Numbered from the stretch's first letter, positions 17,100 through 26,617 are shown. The stretch is DNA of 64,000 nucleotides from Thermus filiformis (GCF_000771745.2 NZ_JPSL02000039.1:62001-126000), one strand, 5' to 3'. Numbers and translations are program-made. Notes: generated by a model from the sequence alone, not told the origin.

Positions 17100-18139
17100 A
17101 GACCCTGGACCGGTACCTGCTGAGGGAGGTTCTGGGCTACCTGGTCTCGGCCCTTTTGGCGGTGGTCCTCCTCTTCCTGGGCGGGGCGGTCTACGAGGTC
17201 CTGGCCCCTTTGGTGGCCAAGGGGGCGGAGGCCTGGGTGGTCCTGCAGTACCTGGCCTACCGGGTGCCGGAGGCCCTGGCGCGGGGGCTGCCCGTGGCCT
17301 ACCTCTTCGCCCTCCTCCTCTTCCTATCCCGCCTGGCCGAGGACTCGGAGCTCAAGGCCCTTTTGGCCCTGGGGGTGTCCCGGGGGCGGGTCCTCCTCCC
17401 CTTCCTGGCCCTGGGGGGAGGGCTGGCCCTGTTGGCCTTCCTCCTGGGGGAGGGCTGGGCCCCGGAAAGCCTCAAGCGGGGGCAGGACCTCCTGCGCAAG
17501 ACCGTCCTCCAGAAGCCCCGGGCCCTCCTGGCCCCGGGCTCGAGCTTCCTGGACGCGGAGGGCCGGGTGGTCTACGTGGGCCAGGTGGGGGCCCAGGGGG
17601 AGCTGGGGGAGATCCGGCTCCTCTCCCCGGCCGAGGTGGTCCTGGCCCAGAGGGGGAGGCTCGAGGGCGGCGTCCTCCGGGTGGAGGAGGGCCTCCGGAT
17701 CACCTACGAGGGGAGCCGGCCCCGCACCGTGGCCCGGTTCCAGAGGGGGGAGGTGGCCTTGAGCGAGCTCTCCTACGAGCCCTGGACCAACCCCGCCCAG
17801 GGGATGAGCCTGGAGGCCCTCCGGAAGGAGATCGCCCGCCTGCGGGGGATGGGCCTCAAGGCGAGCCTCGAGGCCACCACCTACTACCGCCGCTTCGCCG
17901 AGCCCGCCGCCAGCCTCTTTTTCGCCCTCTTCGGGGTGGGGCTGGCCTTCTTCCTCCCCGGGAGCCGGAGCCTGGGGCTGGTGGGGGTGGGGGTGCTCAC
18001 CTTCTTCTACTACGCCACCTGGAGCGTGGGCCGGGTCCTGGGGGAGCAGGGGGTGGTGCCCCCGGCCCTGGCCGCCTGGGGGCCCAACCTCCTCTACGGG
18101 GGGCTGGGGCTTTTCCTCTTCCTCTGGAGGCGGCGGTGA
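17096..18139 (+). CDS. LptF/LptG-family permease (second copy)
   Basis: A 347-residue partner of the preceding permease with the same layout: helices, a periplasmic jellyroll, then three C-terminal helices ending in WRRR. It starts at GTG with a 4-bp overlap and its stop overlaps the LptD-like ATG. LptF and LptG normally act as a heterodimer with LptB, which is not in this window. Confidence 0.9.
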   Translation: MKTLDRYLLREVLGYLVSALLAVVLLFLGGAVYEVLAPLVAKGAEAWVVLQYLAYRVPEALARGLPVAYLFALLLFLSRLAEDSELKALLALGVSRGRVLLPFLALGGGLALLAFLLGEGWAPESLKRGQDLLRKTVLQKPRALLAPGSSFLDAEGRVVYVGQVGAQGELGEIRLLSPAEVVLAQRGRLEGGVLRVEEGLRITYEGSRPRTVARFQRGEVALSELSYEPWTNPAQGMSLEALRKEIARLRGMGLKASLEATTYYRRFAEPAASLFFALFGVGLAFFLPGSRSLGLVGVGVLTFFYYATWSVGRVLGEQGVVPPALAAWGPNLLYGGLGLFLFLWRRR

Positions 18140-20562
18140 TGCCCTTTCCCATCGCCCGCGTGCGCCTTTGGGTGGGGCTTTTCCTCTTCCTCCAGACGGC
18201 CCTGGGGGCCACCCTCAAGGTGCTGGAGGCGGACCGGCTCGAGCTCAGGAACGAGGGGGGGGAGGAGGTCTACGTCCTGGTGGGAAGCCCGGTGCGGATG
18301 GAGCGGGACGGGGAGTCCCTGGAGGCGGGGCGGGTGGTTTTCAACCGGACCCGGAAGCGGCTTTACCTCCTCGAGGGGGTGCGGTACGTGGACAAGGAGG
18401 GGCGGGAGGTGCGGGCGGAAAGCCTCACCCTGGACCTGGAAAGCGAGGACTTCTCCGCCCTGAGCGTGGAGATCCGAAGTCAGAACCTCCTCCTCACCGG
18501 CCCCTTGTGCGAGCGGGTGGCGGGGGCGATCCTCCTGGAGAAGGGGTACGCCACCCCCTGCTATGGGTGCGGCCAGAGCGTCCCCGACTACGCCTTCCGG
18601 GCTGAGGAGATCGTCCTCTACCCCGGGGACCGGGTGGTGGCCCGCCAAGTTACGTTGCTGGTGCGGGAGGAGCCGGTCCTGACCCTGCCCGTCCTCCTCC
18701 TCTTCCTCTCCGAAAGGCGACCCCGCCTCGAGGTGGGCCAGGACGAGGGGGGGTTCTACTTCAAAAGCGCCCTCCCCTACGTGGCGGACTTCGGCCTCGG
18801 CTTCACCCTCCTCAACTACTTCCAGGGCCGGGGGTACGGGTTCGGGGTGGACCACTTCGGGGTGGGGGAGGCCAAGGAGCGCTACTTCTTCCTCCACACC
18901 CCCCCGGACACCTTCCAGTACCGGCTGGAGTACGCCCTGAAGCGGCCGGAGCTGAGCCTGAGCGCCCTGGTGGAGCGAGACGACACCAAGGAGAAGCTCA
19001 CCGCCTTTCGGGCCGAGGCCGCCCTCGAGGGCGACCCCCGGCTCCGCCTGGGCCTGGACCTCTTCCTGGACCACGACCCCACCACCCCCCCGCCCAGGAG
19101 GACCCAGAAGCTGGAGCTGGAGGCCTCCAGCGGCCTCAAGGAAAAGGAGTACAGCCTGGCGGGGAGCCTCGCCCTGGGGCTGTACGCGGGGGAGTCCAAC
19201 CCCCTGAACCGGAGCGCCCGGGCCCTGGGGCCCTACCTCTGGGCGGGCCGCCTCCTCCTGTCCCACACCGAGACCCTCGCTCTAAGCCCCTGGACCGGGG
19301 CCAGCCTAAGGGGGGAGAACCGCTTCCGGGGCTTCTACTACACCACGCAAAACCCGGACGGGGAAAAGGAGCGCCAGGTGGACTGGACCACCCAGGCGAG
19401 CTTCGGGCAGGCCCTGGGGGCCCTGAGGCTGGAGGCGGGGTACACCCGGAGCGTCCAGGAGGGGGAAAGCCCCTTTCGGTTTGACGCCCTGCCCACCCGG
19501 AGGACCCACCAGCTCACCCTGGGGGTGGGCCTCGCCCAGCCCCCCCTGGGCCTCTCCGTAAAAAGCGGGCGGGACCTGGAAAAGGGGCTCTACCTCCCCC
19601 TGGAGGCCACGGCCCAGTACCAGGACCCGGGGGGAAGCCTCGTTCTAACCCACCGCCGGGGCCTGGAGGGGGAGGGCCCTTTGGAGACCAAGGCGGCCCT
19701 TTCCCTCTCCCCCAGGCCCTTCTCCTTTCGGGCGAGCCTGCGCTTTGACCACCCGAAAGCCCGGTTTGACCCCCTGGAGCTGGCCCTGGGCTACGCCCTG
19801 GTGGGGGGGAGCCTGAACCTGACCCACCGCCACGGCCTGAACGGGGAGGGCCCCCTGGAGAGCCGCCTGAACCTGGCCTACCGGGAGGGGGAGGGGTCCT
19901 ACACCCTCAACCTGCGCCGGGCCTATCCGCAAAACCTCACCGAAGCCCAGGCCACCCTAGGCCTGGGCCCCGCCGCCTACGGCCTCGGCCTGGGGCTGGA
20001 CGGCCAGGGGCTCCGCTACGGCCTCTCCTACCGGGAGGCGAACCTCCTTTTGGAGCTAAGCGGCCGGAAGACGGAAAAGTGGCAAGACACCAACCTCCGC
20101 TTCAGCCTGGTCCGCCTCGAGCCCGAGCTCAGCCTGAGGCTCTCCGGGAACCTCCACCTGCCGGAGGACCCCGACCCCAGCTTCTACCTCAAGGACCTCA
20201 CCTTCTCCGGGGGGCTGGACCTCCTCCCCCCACCCAAGCGGGAGGAAGAGGTGGGGCTTTCCCTCTCGGGAAGCCTCTCCTACCTGCGCCGCCCGGACGG
20301 AGACACCTTGAGCCTGAAGAACTTCGGCCCCACCCTGAGCCTCCTGGAGGGGGAAACCCGGATTTACTTCTCCTACCTCCTCTCGGGCCTGCGGCCCAAC
20401 CTCCAGGCCAAGTACGTCCTGGTGGTGGACCGGTGCTGCTGGGCGGCGCGCGTGGCCTACGACACGGAAAAGAAGGCCTTCTCCCTGGCCCTCCTCTACG
20501 GGGGCCAGGCGGCGGGCCTCCTTTTGGACGAGGCAGGGGTCCATCTGGGAGGTGTGCGGTGA
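18139..20562 (+). CDS. LptD/OstA-like outer-membrane protein
   Basis: An 807-residue protein with a signal sequence at the start, an OstA jellyroll domain (about 25-130, VLEADRLELRNEG then GVRYVDKEGREVRAESL), and a long beta-rich region with alternating charged/hydrophobic strands suggesting a barrel. A Cys cluster (GPLC then CYGC, near residues 130-155) and an adjacent Cys pair near the C-terminus (DRCCWAARVAYD) match the places of the LptD inter-domain disulphides. Context with two LptF/G permeases supports a role in assembling an outer-membrane lipid. ATGA overlap upstream and GTGA downstream. Confidence 0.82.
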   Translation: MPFPIARVRLWVGLFLFLQTALGATLKVLEADRLELRNEGGEEVYVLVGSPVRMERDGESLEAGRVVFNRTRKRLYLLEGVRYVDKEGREVRAESLTLDLESEDFSALSVEIRSQNLLLTGPLCERVAGAILLEKGYATPCYGCGQSVPDYAFRAEEIVLYPGDRVVARQVTLLVREEPVLTLPVLLLFLSERRPRLEVGQDEGGFYFKSALPYVADFGLGFTLLNYFQGRGYGFGVDHFGVGEAKERYFFLHTPPDTFQYRLEYALKRPELSLSALVERDDTKEKLTAFRAEAALEGDPRLRLGLDLFLDHDPTTPPPRRTQKLELEASSGLKEKEYSLAGSLALGLYAGESNPLNRSARALGPYLWAGRLLLSHTETLALSPWTGASLRGENRFRGFYYTTQNPDGEKERQVDWTTQASFGQALGALRLEAGYTRSVQEGESPFRFDALPTRRTHQLTLGVGLAQPPLGLSVKSGRDLEKGLYLPLEATAQYQDPGGSLVLTHRRGLEGEGPLETKAALSLSPRPFSFRASLRFDHPKARFDPLELALGYALVGGSLNLTHRHGLNGEGPLESRLNLAYREGEGSYTLNLRRAYPQNLTEAQATLGLGPAAYGLGLGLDGQGLRYGLSYREANLLLELSGRKTEKWQDTNLRFSLVRLEPELSLRLSGNLHLPEDPDPSFYLKDLTFSGGLDLLPPPKREEEVGLSLSGSLSYLRRPDGDTLSLKNFGPTLSLLEGETRIYFSYLLSGLRPNLQAKYVLVVDRCCWAARVAYDTEKKAFSLALLYGGQAAGLLLDEAGVHLGGVR

Positions 20563-21581
20563 AGCGGTGGGGTTCTCTATGGAAGGCCCTTAGGCGCGGG
20601 TGGGGCGGGGCGCTCGTCCTTCTCCTTTCCGCCTGCACGGGAAGCCAGGAACCCCCTCTCCCCGCCCTTGTCGCCGCGGCGGGGGGGGACGAGGTGCGCT
20701 TCTACCGGGCTTTGGACCTGCAAAGGAACGCCGCCGCCCCCGTGGCCAGCTGGAGCACACCGGGTCTCCAGGACCTGGCCTACAGCCCCGCCTTCCGCCG
20801 GCTCTACCTCCTCTTCCCGGACCGGGTGGCGGCCTACGACGCCTCGGGCTTCACCGAGGCCTCCGCCCCGGAGGGGACGCCCCTGGTCCAAGGCTTGCCC
20901 TCAGACGCGGACTGCACGGGGGGATACCTCCGCCTCGGGCAACGCGCCCTCCTCCTCCACTGCCCCGGCGCGGCCCGGGCCTTCCTCTGGAGCCTGGACG
21001 GAAGCGGAAGCCTGGAAGAGGCCGACCTCACGGGCCTGGACCCCGCCTCCCGCCTTGCCCTCCTCCCCCAGGGAAGCCTGGACCTCCTGGCCTACCTGAC
21101 CCGAGGCGTCCTGGGCTACCGCCCGGTCCAAGACCCTCAAGGGACCCCCTCCCTGGAAAAGCCTTTGGGCCCTACCCTGGACACCGACCCCTTTGACCTC
21201 CGGGCGGACACCGCTAAGGGGAGGCTTCTCGGCCTAGGAAGCCTAAACTTCGAGGCCCGCCTCTATACCCTCCAGGGCGAGGGCCTGGCCAGCCAGAAGG
21301 TCCTGGGGGACTTCTTCGGCACCCCCCGCCTCGCCTTGGACCCGGTGGCGGGCCTTGCGGTTTACGGCCGGGGCTTCCAGGTCCTGGAGCCCAAGGCTTC
21401 GCCGGTCCTCGAGGCCTACACCGATTTCGCCGCAGGGGCCCTGGGCCAGGACGGGTACCTGTATCTGGCCACCGGAAGCCTTCTCTACGTCTACGACACC
21501 GTCCCCTCTCCCCCCCAAAGGGTAGCCGTCTCCTCCTTGGGCTTCGCCCCCCAGGCCCTGGCCTTCATCCCGGTAGAATGA
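20559..21581 (+). CDS. Lipoprotein of the Lpt-like operon, function unknown
   Basis: A 340-residue protein with a basic N-terminus, hydrophobic stretch and lipobox LSAC with Cys26. The rest has repeated short beta units with the feel of a beta-propeller (LQDLAYSPAFRRLYLLFPDRVAAYD). No family is recognised. The GTG start overlaps the LptD-like stop, which suggests a stoichiometric partner, perhaps an LptE-like plug by position only. Its last codons contain the -10 of the next gene. Confidence 0.72.
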   Translation: MKRWGSLWKALRRGWGGALVLLLSACTGSQEPPLPALVAAAGGDEVRFYRALDLQRNAAAPVASWSTPGLQDLAYSPAFRRLYLLFPDRVAAYDASGFTEASAPEGTPLVQGLPSDADCTGGYLRLGQRALLLHCPGAARAFLWSLDGSGSLEEADLTGLDPASRLALLPQGSLDLLAYLTRGVLGYRPVQDPQGTPSLEKPLGPTLDTDPFDLRADTAKGRLLGLGSLNFEARLYTLQGEGLASQKVLGDFFGTPRLALDPVAGLAVYGRGFQVLEPKASPVLEAYTDFAAGALGQDGYLYLATGSLLYVYDTVPSPPQRVAVSSLGFAPQALAFIPVE

Positions 21582-21585
21582 GCCC

Positions 21586-22269
21586 ATGCTCCAGGGCAAG
21601 GCTTTTCTCATCACCGGGGCGGGCGGGGCCCTAAGCCGGGCCCTCATCCCCGCCTTCCACCGGGCCGGAGCGCGGCTTTTCCTCTCGGACCCAAGGCCCG
21701 AGCGCATGGCGGAAAGGGCGGAGGCCGTGGGGGCCAAGACCTTTGTGGCCGACCTCACGCGGCTGGAGGAGGCGGAGGCCCTGGCCCGATTCGTGGAGAA
21801 GGAAGCCCCCCTTTACGGGGTGGTCCACACCGTGGGCGGCTTCGCCGCCGGGCGGTTTTTGGACTCCGACCCGGGGCTTTACGACTGGATGCTGGACCTG
21901 AACCTCCGCACCACCTTCAACCTCCTAAAGGCCGTCCTGCCCTACATGGCGGAGCGCAAAGAGGGCTTCTTCGCCGCCTTCGCCGCCGGGCCCGCCTGGA
22001 CGGGGGCGGGCCCGGGAAGGGCCCTCTACACCGCGGCCAAGACCGCCCTGGCGAGCCTCCTAAGGTCCTTGCAGGGGGAGGTGGAGGGGGTGCGCTTCCT
22101 GGTGGTATACCCCATGGGCACCCTGGACACCGAGGCCAACCGCCAGGCCATGCCCCAGGCGGACTTCGCCCGCTGGGTCGCCCCTGAGCTTGTGGCGGAG
22201 ATGGTGGTGGAGGCGGCGAAAGCTAAGGGCGGGAGGCTTCTGGAGCTTCCCATCTACCCGCCCCTCTAG
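21586..22269 (+). CDS. Short-chain dehydrogenase/reductase
   Basis: A 227-residue SDR with the glycine motif TGAGGALSRAL (residues 10-20). The usual Tyr-x3-Lys is present as YTAAK (AGPGRALYTAAKTAL). Substrate unknown. TAGAAT, lying in the end of the lipoprotein gene, is 6 nt before the ATG, so it has its own leaderless start. Its 3' end overlaps the VanZ-like gene by 47 bp, tail to tail. Confidence 0.82.
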   Translation: MLQGKAFLITGAGGALSRALIPAFHRAGARLFLSDPRPERMAERAEAVGAKTFVADLTRLEEAEALARFVEKEAPLYGVVHTVGGFAAGRFLDSDPGLYDWMLDLNLRTTFNLLKAVLPYMAERKEGFFAAFAAGPAWTGAGPGRALYTAAKTALASLLRSLQGEVEGVRFLVVYPMGTLDTEANRQAMPQADFARWVAPELVAEMVVEAAKAKGGRLLELPIYPPL

Positions 22270-22561
22270 CCCCTACGTAGGCCCCGAGGAAGTCCGCCAC
22301 AAGGTCCAGGCCGAAGGCCTCCCGCCCGGGGACGAAGCTTTGGTGCCACTCGTCCAAAAGGCCGTAGAGGAAGGCCCCCAGGAAAGCCGGTCCGAAGCGG
22401 CCAAGCCCCAGGCGGAGAAGGAGGCCCAAAAGGGCGTAGGCCAGGAAGTGGGCCCCCTTGTCCCAGGGGTGGGGAAGACCCGCGCCCGCGGCGGGCTGGC
22501 TGGAAAGCCAGAAGAGGAGGCCCATCTCCCCCAGGGCCAAGAGGAGGAAAAGGGGGCGCAC
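22223..22561 (-). CDS. VanZ-like small membrane protein
   Basis: A 112-residue protein with three to four helices and the VanZ-family pattern: DKGAHFLAYALLGLLL, then a DEWHQSFVPGREA segment. VanZ relatives are linked to teicoplanin resistance and to phosphotransfer in the envelope; the role here is unknown. The GTG start shares its G with the TAG stop of the upstream gene (TAGTG). It overlaps the convergent SDR gene. Confidence 0.75.
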   Translation of the reverse strand: MRPLFLLLALGEMGLLFWLSSQPAAGAGLPHPWDKGAHFLAYALLGLLLRLGLGRFGPAFLGAFLYGLLDEWHQSFVPGREAFGLDLVADFLGAYVGARGAGRWEAPEASRP

Positions 22562-22953
22562 TACGCCTCCACCAGCTCCCACAGCACCCCAAGGCCGAAG
22601 CTGGGGTGGAGGAAGGCCACCCGGTGCCCCCCGAAGCCGGGCCTTGGGGCCTCATCGATGAGCCTGGCCCCCTCCGCCCTAAGCCGGGCCAGGTCCTCCT
22701 CTATCCGGGGCGTGGCGAAGGCCAGGTGGTGAAGCCCAGGGCCCCTCTTGGCCAGAAACCGCCCCACGGGGGTCTCGGGGCCCAAGGGGGCGAGGAGTTC
22801 CAAAAGGGCCTCCCCCTCCCCCTCGAGGAGGGCCACCCGCACCCCCTGGTGGGCCACCTCCCCTTCCGCCACCACCCGGAAGCCCAAGGCCAGGTAGCGG
22901 GCCTTGGCCGCCTCGAGGTCCTCCACGGCGATGCCCACGTGGTGAAGCCGCAT
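22561..22953 (-). CDS. mce: Methylmalonyl-CoA epimerase-like VOC protein
   Basis: A 130-residue vicinal-oxygen-chelate protein beginning MRLHHVGIAVEDLEAA, with GLHHLAFAT in the second half and a terminal Glu-containing strand. These are the metal His and Glu positions of methylmalonyl-CoA epimerase, which interconverts the 2R and 2S forms in propionate catabolism. Mutase genes are not in the window, so another VOC function remains possible. TAGAAT lies 6 nt before the ATG. Confidence 0.75.
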   Translation of the reverse strand: MRLHHVGIAVEDLEAAKARYLALGFRVVAEGEVAHQGVRVALLEGEGEALLELLAPLGPETPVGRFLAKRGPGLHHLAFATPRIEEDLARLRAEGARLIDEAPRPGFGGHRVAFLHPSFGLGVLWELVEA

Positions 22954-22957
22954 GGGG

Positions 22958-24595
22958 CTATTCTAGCCCTTCCAGCACCCCCTTGGCCGCCTGGCGCCCG
23001 CTGAAAAGGCACCCGCCCAGGAAGGTGCCCTCGAGGGCCTTGTACCCGTGGAAGGCGCCCCCGCCAAACCCCGCCGCCTCCCCCACAGCGAAAAGCCCGG
23101 GTAGAGGCTCGCCCTTGGGGGTAAGGGCCCTCCCCTTGAGGTCCGTTTGGATGCCCCCCAGGGTCTTGCGGGTGAGGGTCCATAGCCTGACCGCCACCAA
23201 GGGGCCTTTCCCCGAGAGGAAGGGGTGGGGCTTGGCCACGCGGAAAAACCGGTCCCCCACATAGCGGCGGAAGGCGTGGACCATGAGGACCTGGCCATCC
23301 TTGGCAAAGGGGTTTTGCAGCTCCCGGTCCCTGGCCTTCACCTCCCGCTCCAGCCGCACGGGGTCCAAAACCCCAGGGGCCAGGGCCTCCATCTTGCGCA
23401 TAAGCTCGGAGAGGTCCTGGGCCACGAGGAAGTCCTTTCCCCGCTCCAAAAAGGCCCGGACGGGGGCTGCGGGGCCGAAGAGGCGGTTTTTCACCACCCC
23501 AAGCCAGCTTTTCCCGGTGAGGTCTGGGTTTTGCTCCGAGCCCGAGAGGGCGAACTCCTTCTTCAGGGTGGCCAGGTCCAGAATGAACCAGCTCCAGTCA
23601 AAGCCGGTGCTCCGCAGGTACCGCAGGGTCTCCAGCGCGTCAAAACCGGGGAAGAGGGGGGCGGGGAGGCGCTTTCCCGTGGCGTCCACCCAGAGGGGCG
23701 AGGGGCCAGGGAGGATGCGGATCCCGTGGTGGGTCCAGATGGGGGCGTGGTTCTCCACCCCCTCGGGGTAGTGCCACATCCGGTCCAGGTTCACCAGGCG
23801 GGCCCCCGCCCGCTCCGCCAGGAAAAGGCCGCTCCCGTCCACGTGGTCGGGGACCCCGGAAAGGAGCCTCTCTGGGGGCTTCCCCATGTGCTCCGGCCAA
23901 AAGCGGCGCACCAGATCCAGGTTGGCCCCGATGCCCCCCGTGGCCAGGACCACCGCCTGGGCCCGGAAGCGAAAGGCCCCCACCGCCTTGCGGCTCGTGG
24001 GGGCTCCCTGGGGCTTGGGGTCCTCCTCCAGGACCACCCCGGCCACCCCCACCGCCTTTCCCCCTTCCACCAGGACCTCCTCCACCCGGTGGCGGAGGAG
24101 GACCTTGAGGGCCCCCTTTTCCTTTAGGGCCTCCACCCTTCGCAAGAAGGGCGCAAGAAGCCCAGGCCCCGTCCCCAAGACGATGTGGAAGCGGGGGACG
24201 GAGTTCCCGTGCCCCGTGGCCAGGCCCCCTCCCCGTTCCGCCCAGCCCACCACCGGGAAGAAGCGCACCCCCAAGGCATTAAGCCAAGCCCTTTTCTCTC
24301 CGGCGGCGAACTCCAGGTAGGCCTCGGCGAAGCGCCTTCCCCACACGTCTTCCTCCCGGTCGTAGCCCGCCGCGCCCATCCAGTCCTGGAGGGCAAGCTC
24401 CAAGGAGTCCCGGATCCCAAGGCGGCGCTGCTCGGGGGAGTCCACCAAGAAAAGCCCTCCGAAGGACCAAAAGGCCTGCCCGCCGAGGTAAGGCTCCTGC
24501 TCCAAGAGGAGAACCCGCTTGCCCCTTTGGGCCACCTCGGTGGCCACCACGAGGCCAGCGAACCCCCCGCCCACCACCACCAGGTCGGCGTCCAT
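22958..24595 (-). CDS. FAD-dependent dehydrogenase (fumarate reductase/KstD-like)
   Basis: A 545-residue flavoprotein with a N-terminal FAD motif (VVGGGFAGLVVATEVAQRGKR, inside residues 6-26), a central ATGGIGAN segment, and near the C-terminus GLFAVGEAAGFGGGA, the second FAD contact. It matches FAD-binding dehydrogenases related to 3-ketosteroid dehydrogenases. Substrate unknown. TATAAT (24608-24613, minus) is 12 nt before the ATG. A polyferredoxin gene immediately upstream could supply electron transfer (inference). Confidence 0.82.
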   Translation of the reverse strand: MDADLVVVGGGFAGLVVATEVAQRGKRVLLLEQEPYLGGQAFWSFGGLFLVDSPEQRRLGIRDSLELALQDWMGAAGYDREEDVWGRRFAEAYLEFAAGEKRAWLNALGVRFFPVVGWAERGGGLATGHGNSVPRFHIVLGTGPGLLAPFLRRVEALKEKGALKVLLRHRVEEVLVEGGKAVGVAGVVLEEDPKPQGAPTSRKAVGAFRFRAQAVVLATGGIGANLDLVRRFWPEHMGKPPERLLSGVPDHVDGSGLFLAERAGARLVNLDRMWHYPEGVENHAPIWTHHGIRILPGPSPLWVDATGKRLPAPLFPGFDALETLRYLRSTGFDWSWFILDLATLKKEFALSGSEQNPDLTGKSWLGVVKNRLFGPAAPVRAFLERGKDFLVAQDLSELMRKMEALAPGVLDPVRLEREVKARDRELQNPFAKDGQVLMVHAFRRYVGDRFFRVAKPHPFLSGKGPLVAVRLWTLTRKTLGGIQTDLKGRALTPKGEPLPGLFAVGEAAGFGGGAFHGYKALEGTFLGGCLFSGRQAAKGVLEGLE

Positions 24596-24619
24596 AGGTT
24601 AGGGGCTATTATACCGGGT

Positions 24620-25552
24620 TCAAAGGTCGTACCAGGGGGGCTGGCCCCGGTAGAGGAGGACCTCGGCCACCTCACTTGTTTCGGCCAGGCGCATCACCTG
24701 GGGCGGGCAGCTCTCCACGCAGGCCCCGCACCCGGTACACCGGCCCACCTCGAGGTACAAAAGGTACTCCTCCCCCTCCCGCACCCGGCGGATGGCCCCA
24801 GTGGGGCAGACGTTGGTGCAGACCGGGCAGAGGGTGCAGCCCTGGTCCACCTCTACCCGGGGCCAGCGGGCATGGCCGCCCCGCCGGGCCGCGGCCTGAC
24901 GGAGGCGGAGCTCGGCGGGGAGGGGCTTCTCCTCGTCCTCGAGGGGCACGGGCAGCTCGGGGACGATCTCGGCGGCGGTCCGCCTGGCGCTCCCCCAAAG
25001 GGCGCGGAAGAGCTCCCTCCGGTCCACCCGCTCCCCGGGCAGGGCCCCCTGGACCACCTCCACCTCCACCGGGAAGTAGCGCCGGGCCTCCTCCACCATC
25101 CGCTCCAGGTGGGCGGGGATCCCCGCCCCCCCGATCCGGCAGGTCTCGCACTCCCCCCGGGCCAGGGTGAGCTTTCCGAAGCGGCTCCCCGCCTCGGCCA
25201 GAAGCCCCGGGGTGAGGCGGCCCAGGCAGAGGACCTCCTCCCCCGTCCCCTCGGCCTTGGAACAGCGCACCTGCCCCTTGCCCCGGATCAGGGCCTCCTG
25301 CACCCCCCCCAGGGGGTACTCCAGGGCCAGGCCGGGACAGACCCCCACGCACACCCCACACCCCGTGCAGTCCACCTCGTCTATCTCCACCGACCAGTTC
25401 TCCAGGCGGACCGCCCGCTTGGGGCAGGCCTGCTCGCACCGGTCACACCCCCCCACGCTGTTCTTGTGGAGGAGGCAGCGCTCGGCCACAAAGCGGGGCC
25501 TGGGGTCCGTGGCCTTCAAGAAAGCGTTCAGGAGGTTGTCCAGAAGGCCCAT
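24620..25552 (-). CDS. Polyferredoxin-type 4Fe-4S protein
   Basis: A 310-residue soluble protein with two pairs of ferredoxin motifs. The N-terminal pair (about residues 28-75) includes CDRCEQACP and CTGCGVCVGVCP; the C-terminal pair (about 235-300) includes CTLCPVCTNVCP and CTGCGACVESCP. The middle has lone Cys residues (CLG, CETCRIGG). It begins directly after the DAHP synthase stop with no gap, so it is probably co-transcribed. Redox partner unknown; the downstream FAD dehydrogenase is the likely one. Confidence 0.82.
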   Translation of the reverse strand: MGLLDNLLNAFLKATDPRPRFVAERCLLHKNSVGGCDRCEQACPKRAVRLENWSVEIDEVDCTGCGVCVGVCPGLALEYPLGGVQEALIRGKGQVRCSKAEGTGEEVLCLGRLTPGLLAEAGSRFGKLTLARGECETCRIGGAGIPAHLERMVEEARRYFPVEVEVVQGALPGERVDRRELFRALWGSARRTAAEIVPELPVPLEDEEKPLPAELRLRQAAARRGGHARWPRVEVDQGCTLCPVCTNVCPTGAIRRVREGEEYLLYLEVGRCTGCGACVESCPPQVMRLAETSEVAEVLLYRGQPPWYDL

Positions 25553-26617
25553 CTACCGCCTCAGGAAGGGGGAAACCGCCTGCAAGAAGGCCTCAAACTG
25601 GGCGAAGTCCATCTGCTGCTGGTTGTCGGAGAGGGCCACCTTGGGGTTGGGGTGGACCTCCACGTGCACCCCGTCCGCCCCCGCGGCCAAAGCCGCCCGG
25701 GCCAGGGGGACGAGGAGGTCGGTGCGCCCGGCCGCGTGGGTCACGTCCACCACCACCGGGAGGTGGGTCTCCTGCTTGGCCAGGGCCACGGCGGAAAGGT
25801 CCAGGGTGTTCCGGGTCCAGCGCTCAAAGGTGCGGATCCCCCGCTCGGCCAGGATCACCGCCTCGTTCCCCTGGGTGAGGATGTACTCGGCGGCGTAGAA
25901 CCACTCCTCCACGGTGGCGGAAAGCCCCCGCTTGAGGAGGACGGGCTTGCCGGCCCGGCCCACCTCCTTGAGAAGGGCGAAGTTCTGCATGTTCCGGGCC
26001 CCCACCTGGAGGATGTCCGCGTACTCGGCCACCACCTCCACGTCCCGGGTGTCCATGACCTCGGTGACGAAGACCAGGCCGAAGGCGTCCGCCGCCTGGC
26101 GGCCGATTCTTAGCCCCTCCACCCCCAGGCCCTGGAAGCCGTAGGGGCTGGTGCGGGGCTTGAAGGCCCCGCCCCGCAGGACCCGTACCCCCCGGCTCGC
26201 CAGGAAGCGGGCGGTCTCCATCATCTGCTCCTGGGACTCTATGGAGCAGGGCCCGGCGATGAGGAGGGGCTCCTCCCCGAAGACCACGTCCCGCACCCGC
26301 ACCCGGGTGGGCTCGGGCTTGTGCTTTTTGGAGTAGAGGAACTTCTTCTGGTCCTGGCGCTCCTCCAGGTCCAGGCTGGCCTGGAAGATCTCCTTGAAGA
26401 GCTTCCGGATGGTCTCGTTCGGGAAGGGGCCGGGGTTCTCCGCGGTGAGGTAGGCCAGCATCTCCTCCTCCCGCTTGGGGTCGTAGTGGGAAAGGCCGAG
26501 CTCCGTCTGGATGCGGCCGATCTCCTGCACCAGCCTCCCCCGCTCGCTGAGGAGGCGCAAAAGCTCCCGGTTGACCCGGTCCACCTCTTTCCTGAGGGCC
26601 AGGATGCGCTCGTCCAT
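25553..26617 (-). CDS. aroG: DAHP synthase with N-terminal chorismate mutase domain
   Basis: A 354-residue fusion. Residues about 1-85 form an AroQ-type chorismate mutase ([20 protein letters not shown]). The remainder is a KDO8P-type (class I-beta) DAHP synthase: [21 protein letters not shown], and VDVTHAAGR, which holds the metal His. It condenses PEP and erythrose-4-phosphate for aromatic amino acid synthesis; the mutase domain commonly serves as the feedback sensor for prephenate/chorismate. TAGAGT lies 5 nt before the ATG. Transketolase, the erythrose-4-phosphate source, is elsewhere in the window. Confidence 0.95.
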   Translation of the reverse strand: MDERILALRKEVDRVNRELLRLLSERGRLVQEIGRIQTELGLSHYDPKREEEMLAYLTAENPGPFPNETIRKLFKEIFQASLDLEERQDQKKFLYSKKHKPEPTRVRVRDVVFGEEPLLIAGPCSIESQEQMMETARFLASRGVRVLRGGAFKPRTSPYGFQGLGVEGLRIGRQAADAFGLVFVTEVMDTRDVEVVAEYADILQVGARNMQNFALLKEVGRAGKPVLLKRGLSATVEEWFYAAEYILTQGNEAVILAERGIRTFERWTRNTLDLSAVALAKQETHLPVVVDVTHAAGRTDLLVPLARAALAAGADGVHVEVHPNPKVALSDNQQQMDFAQFEAFLQAVSPFLRR

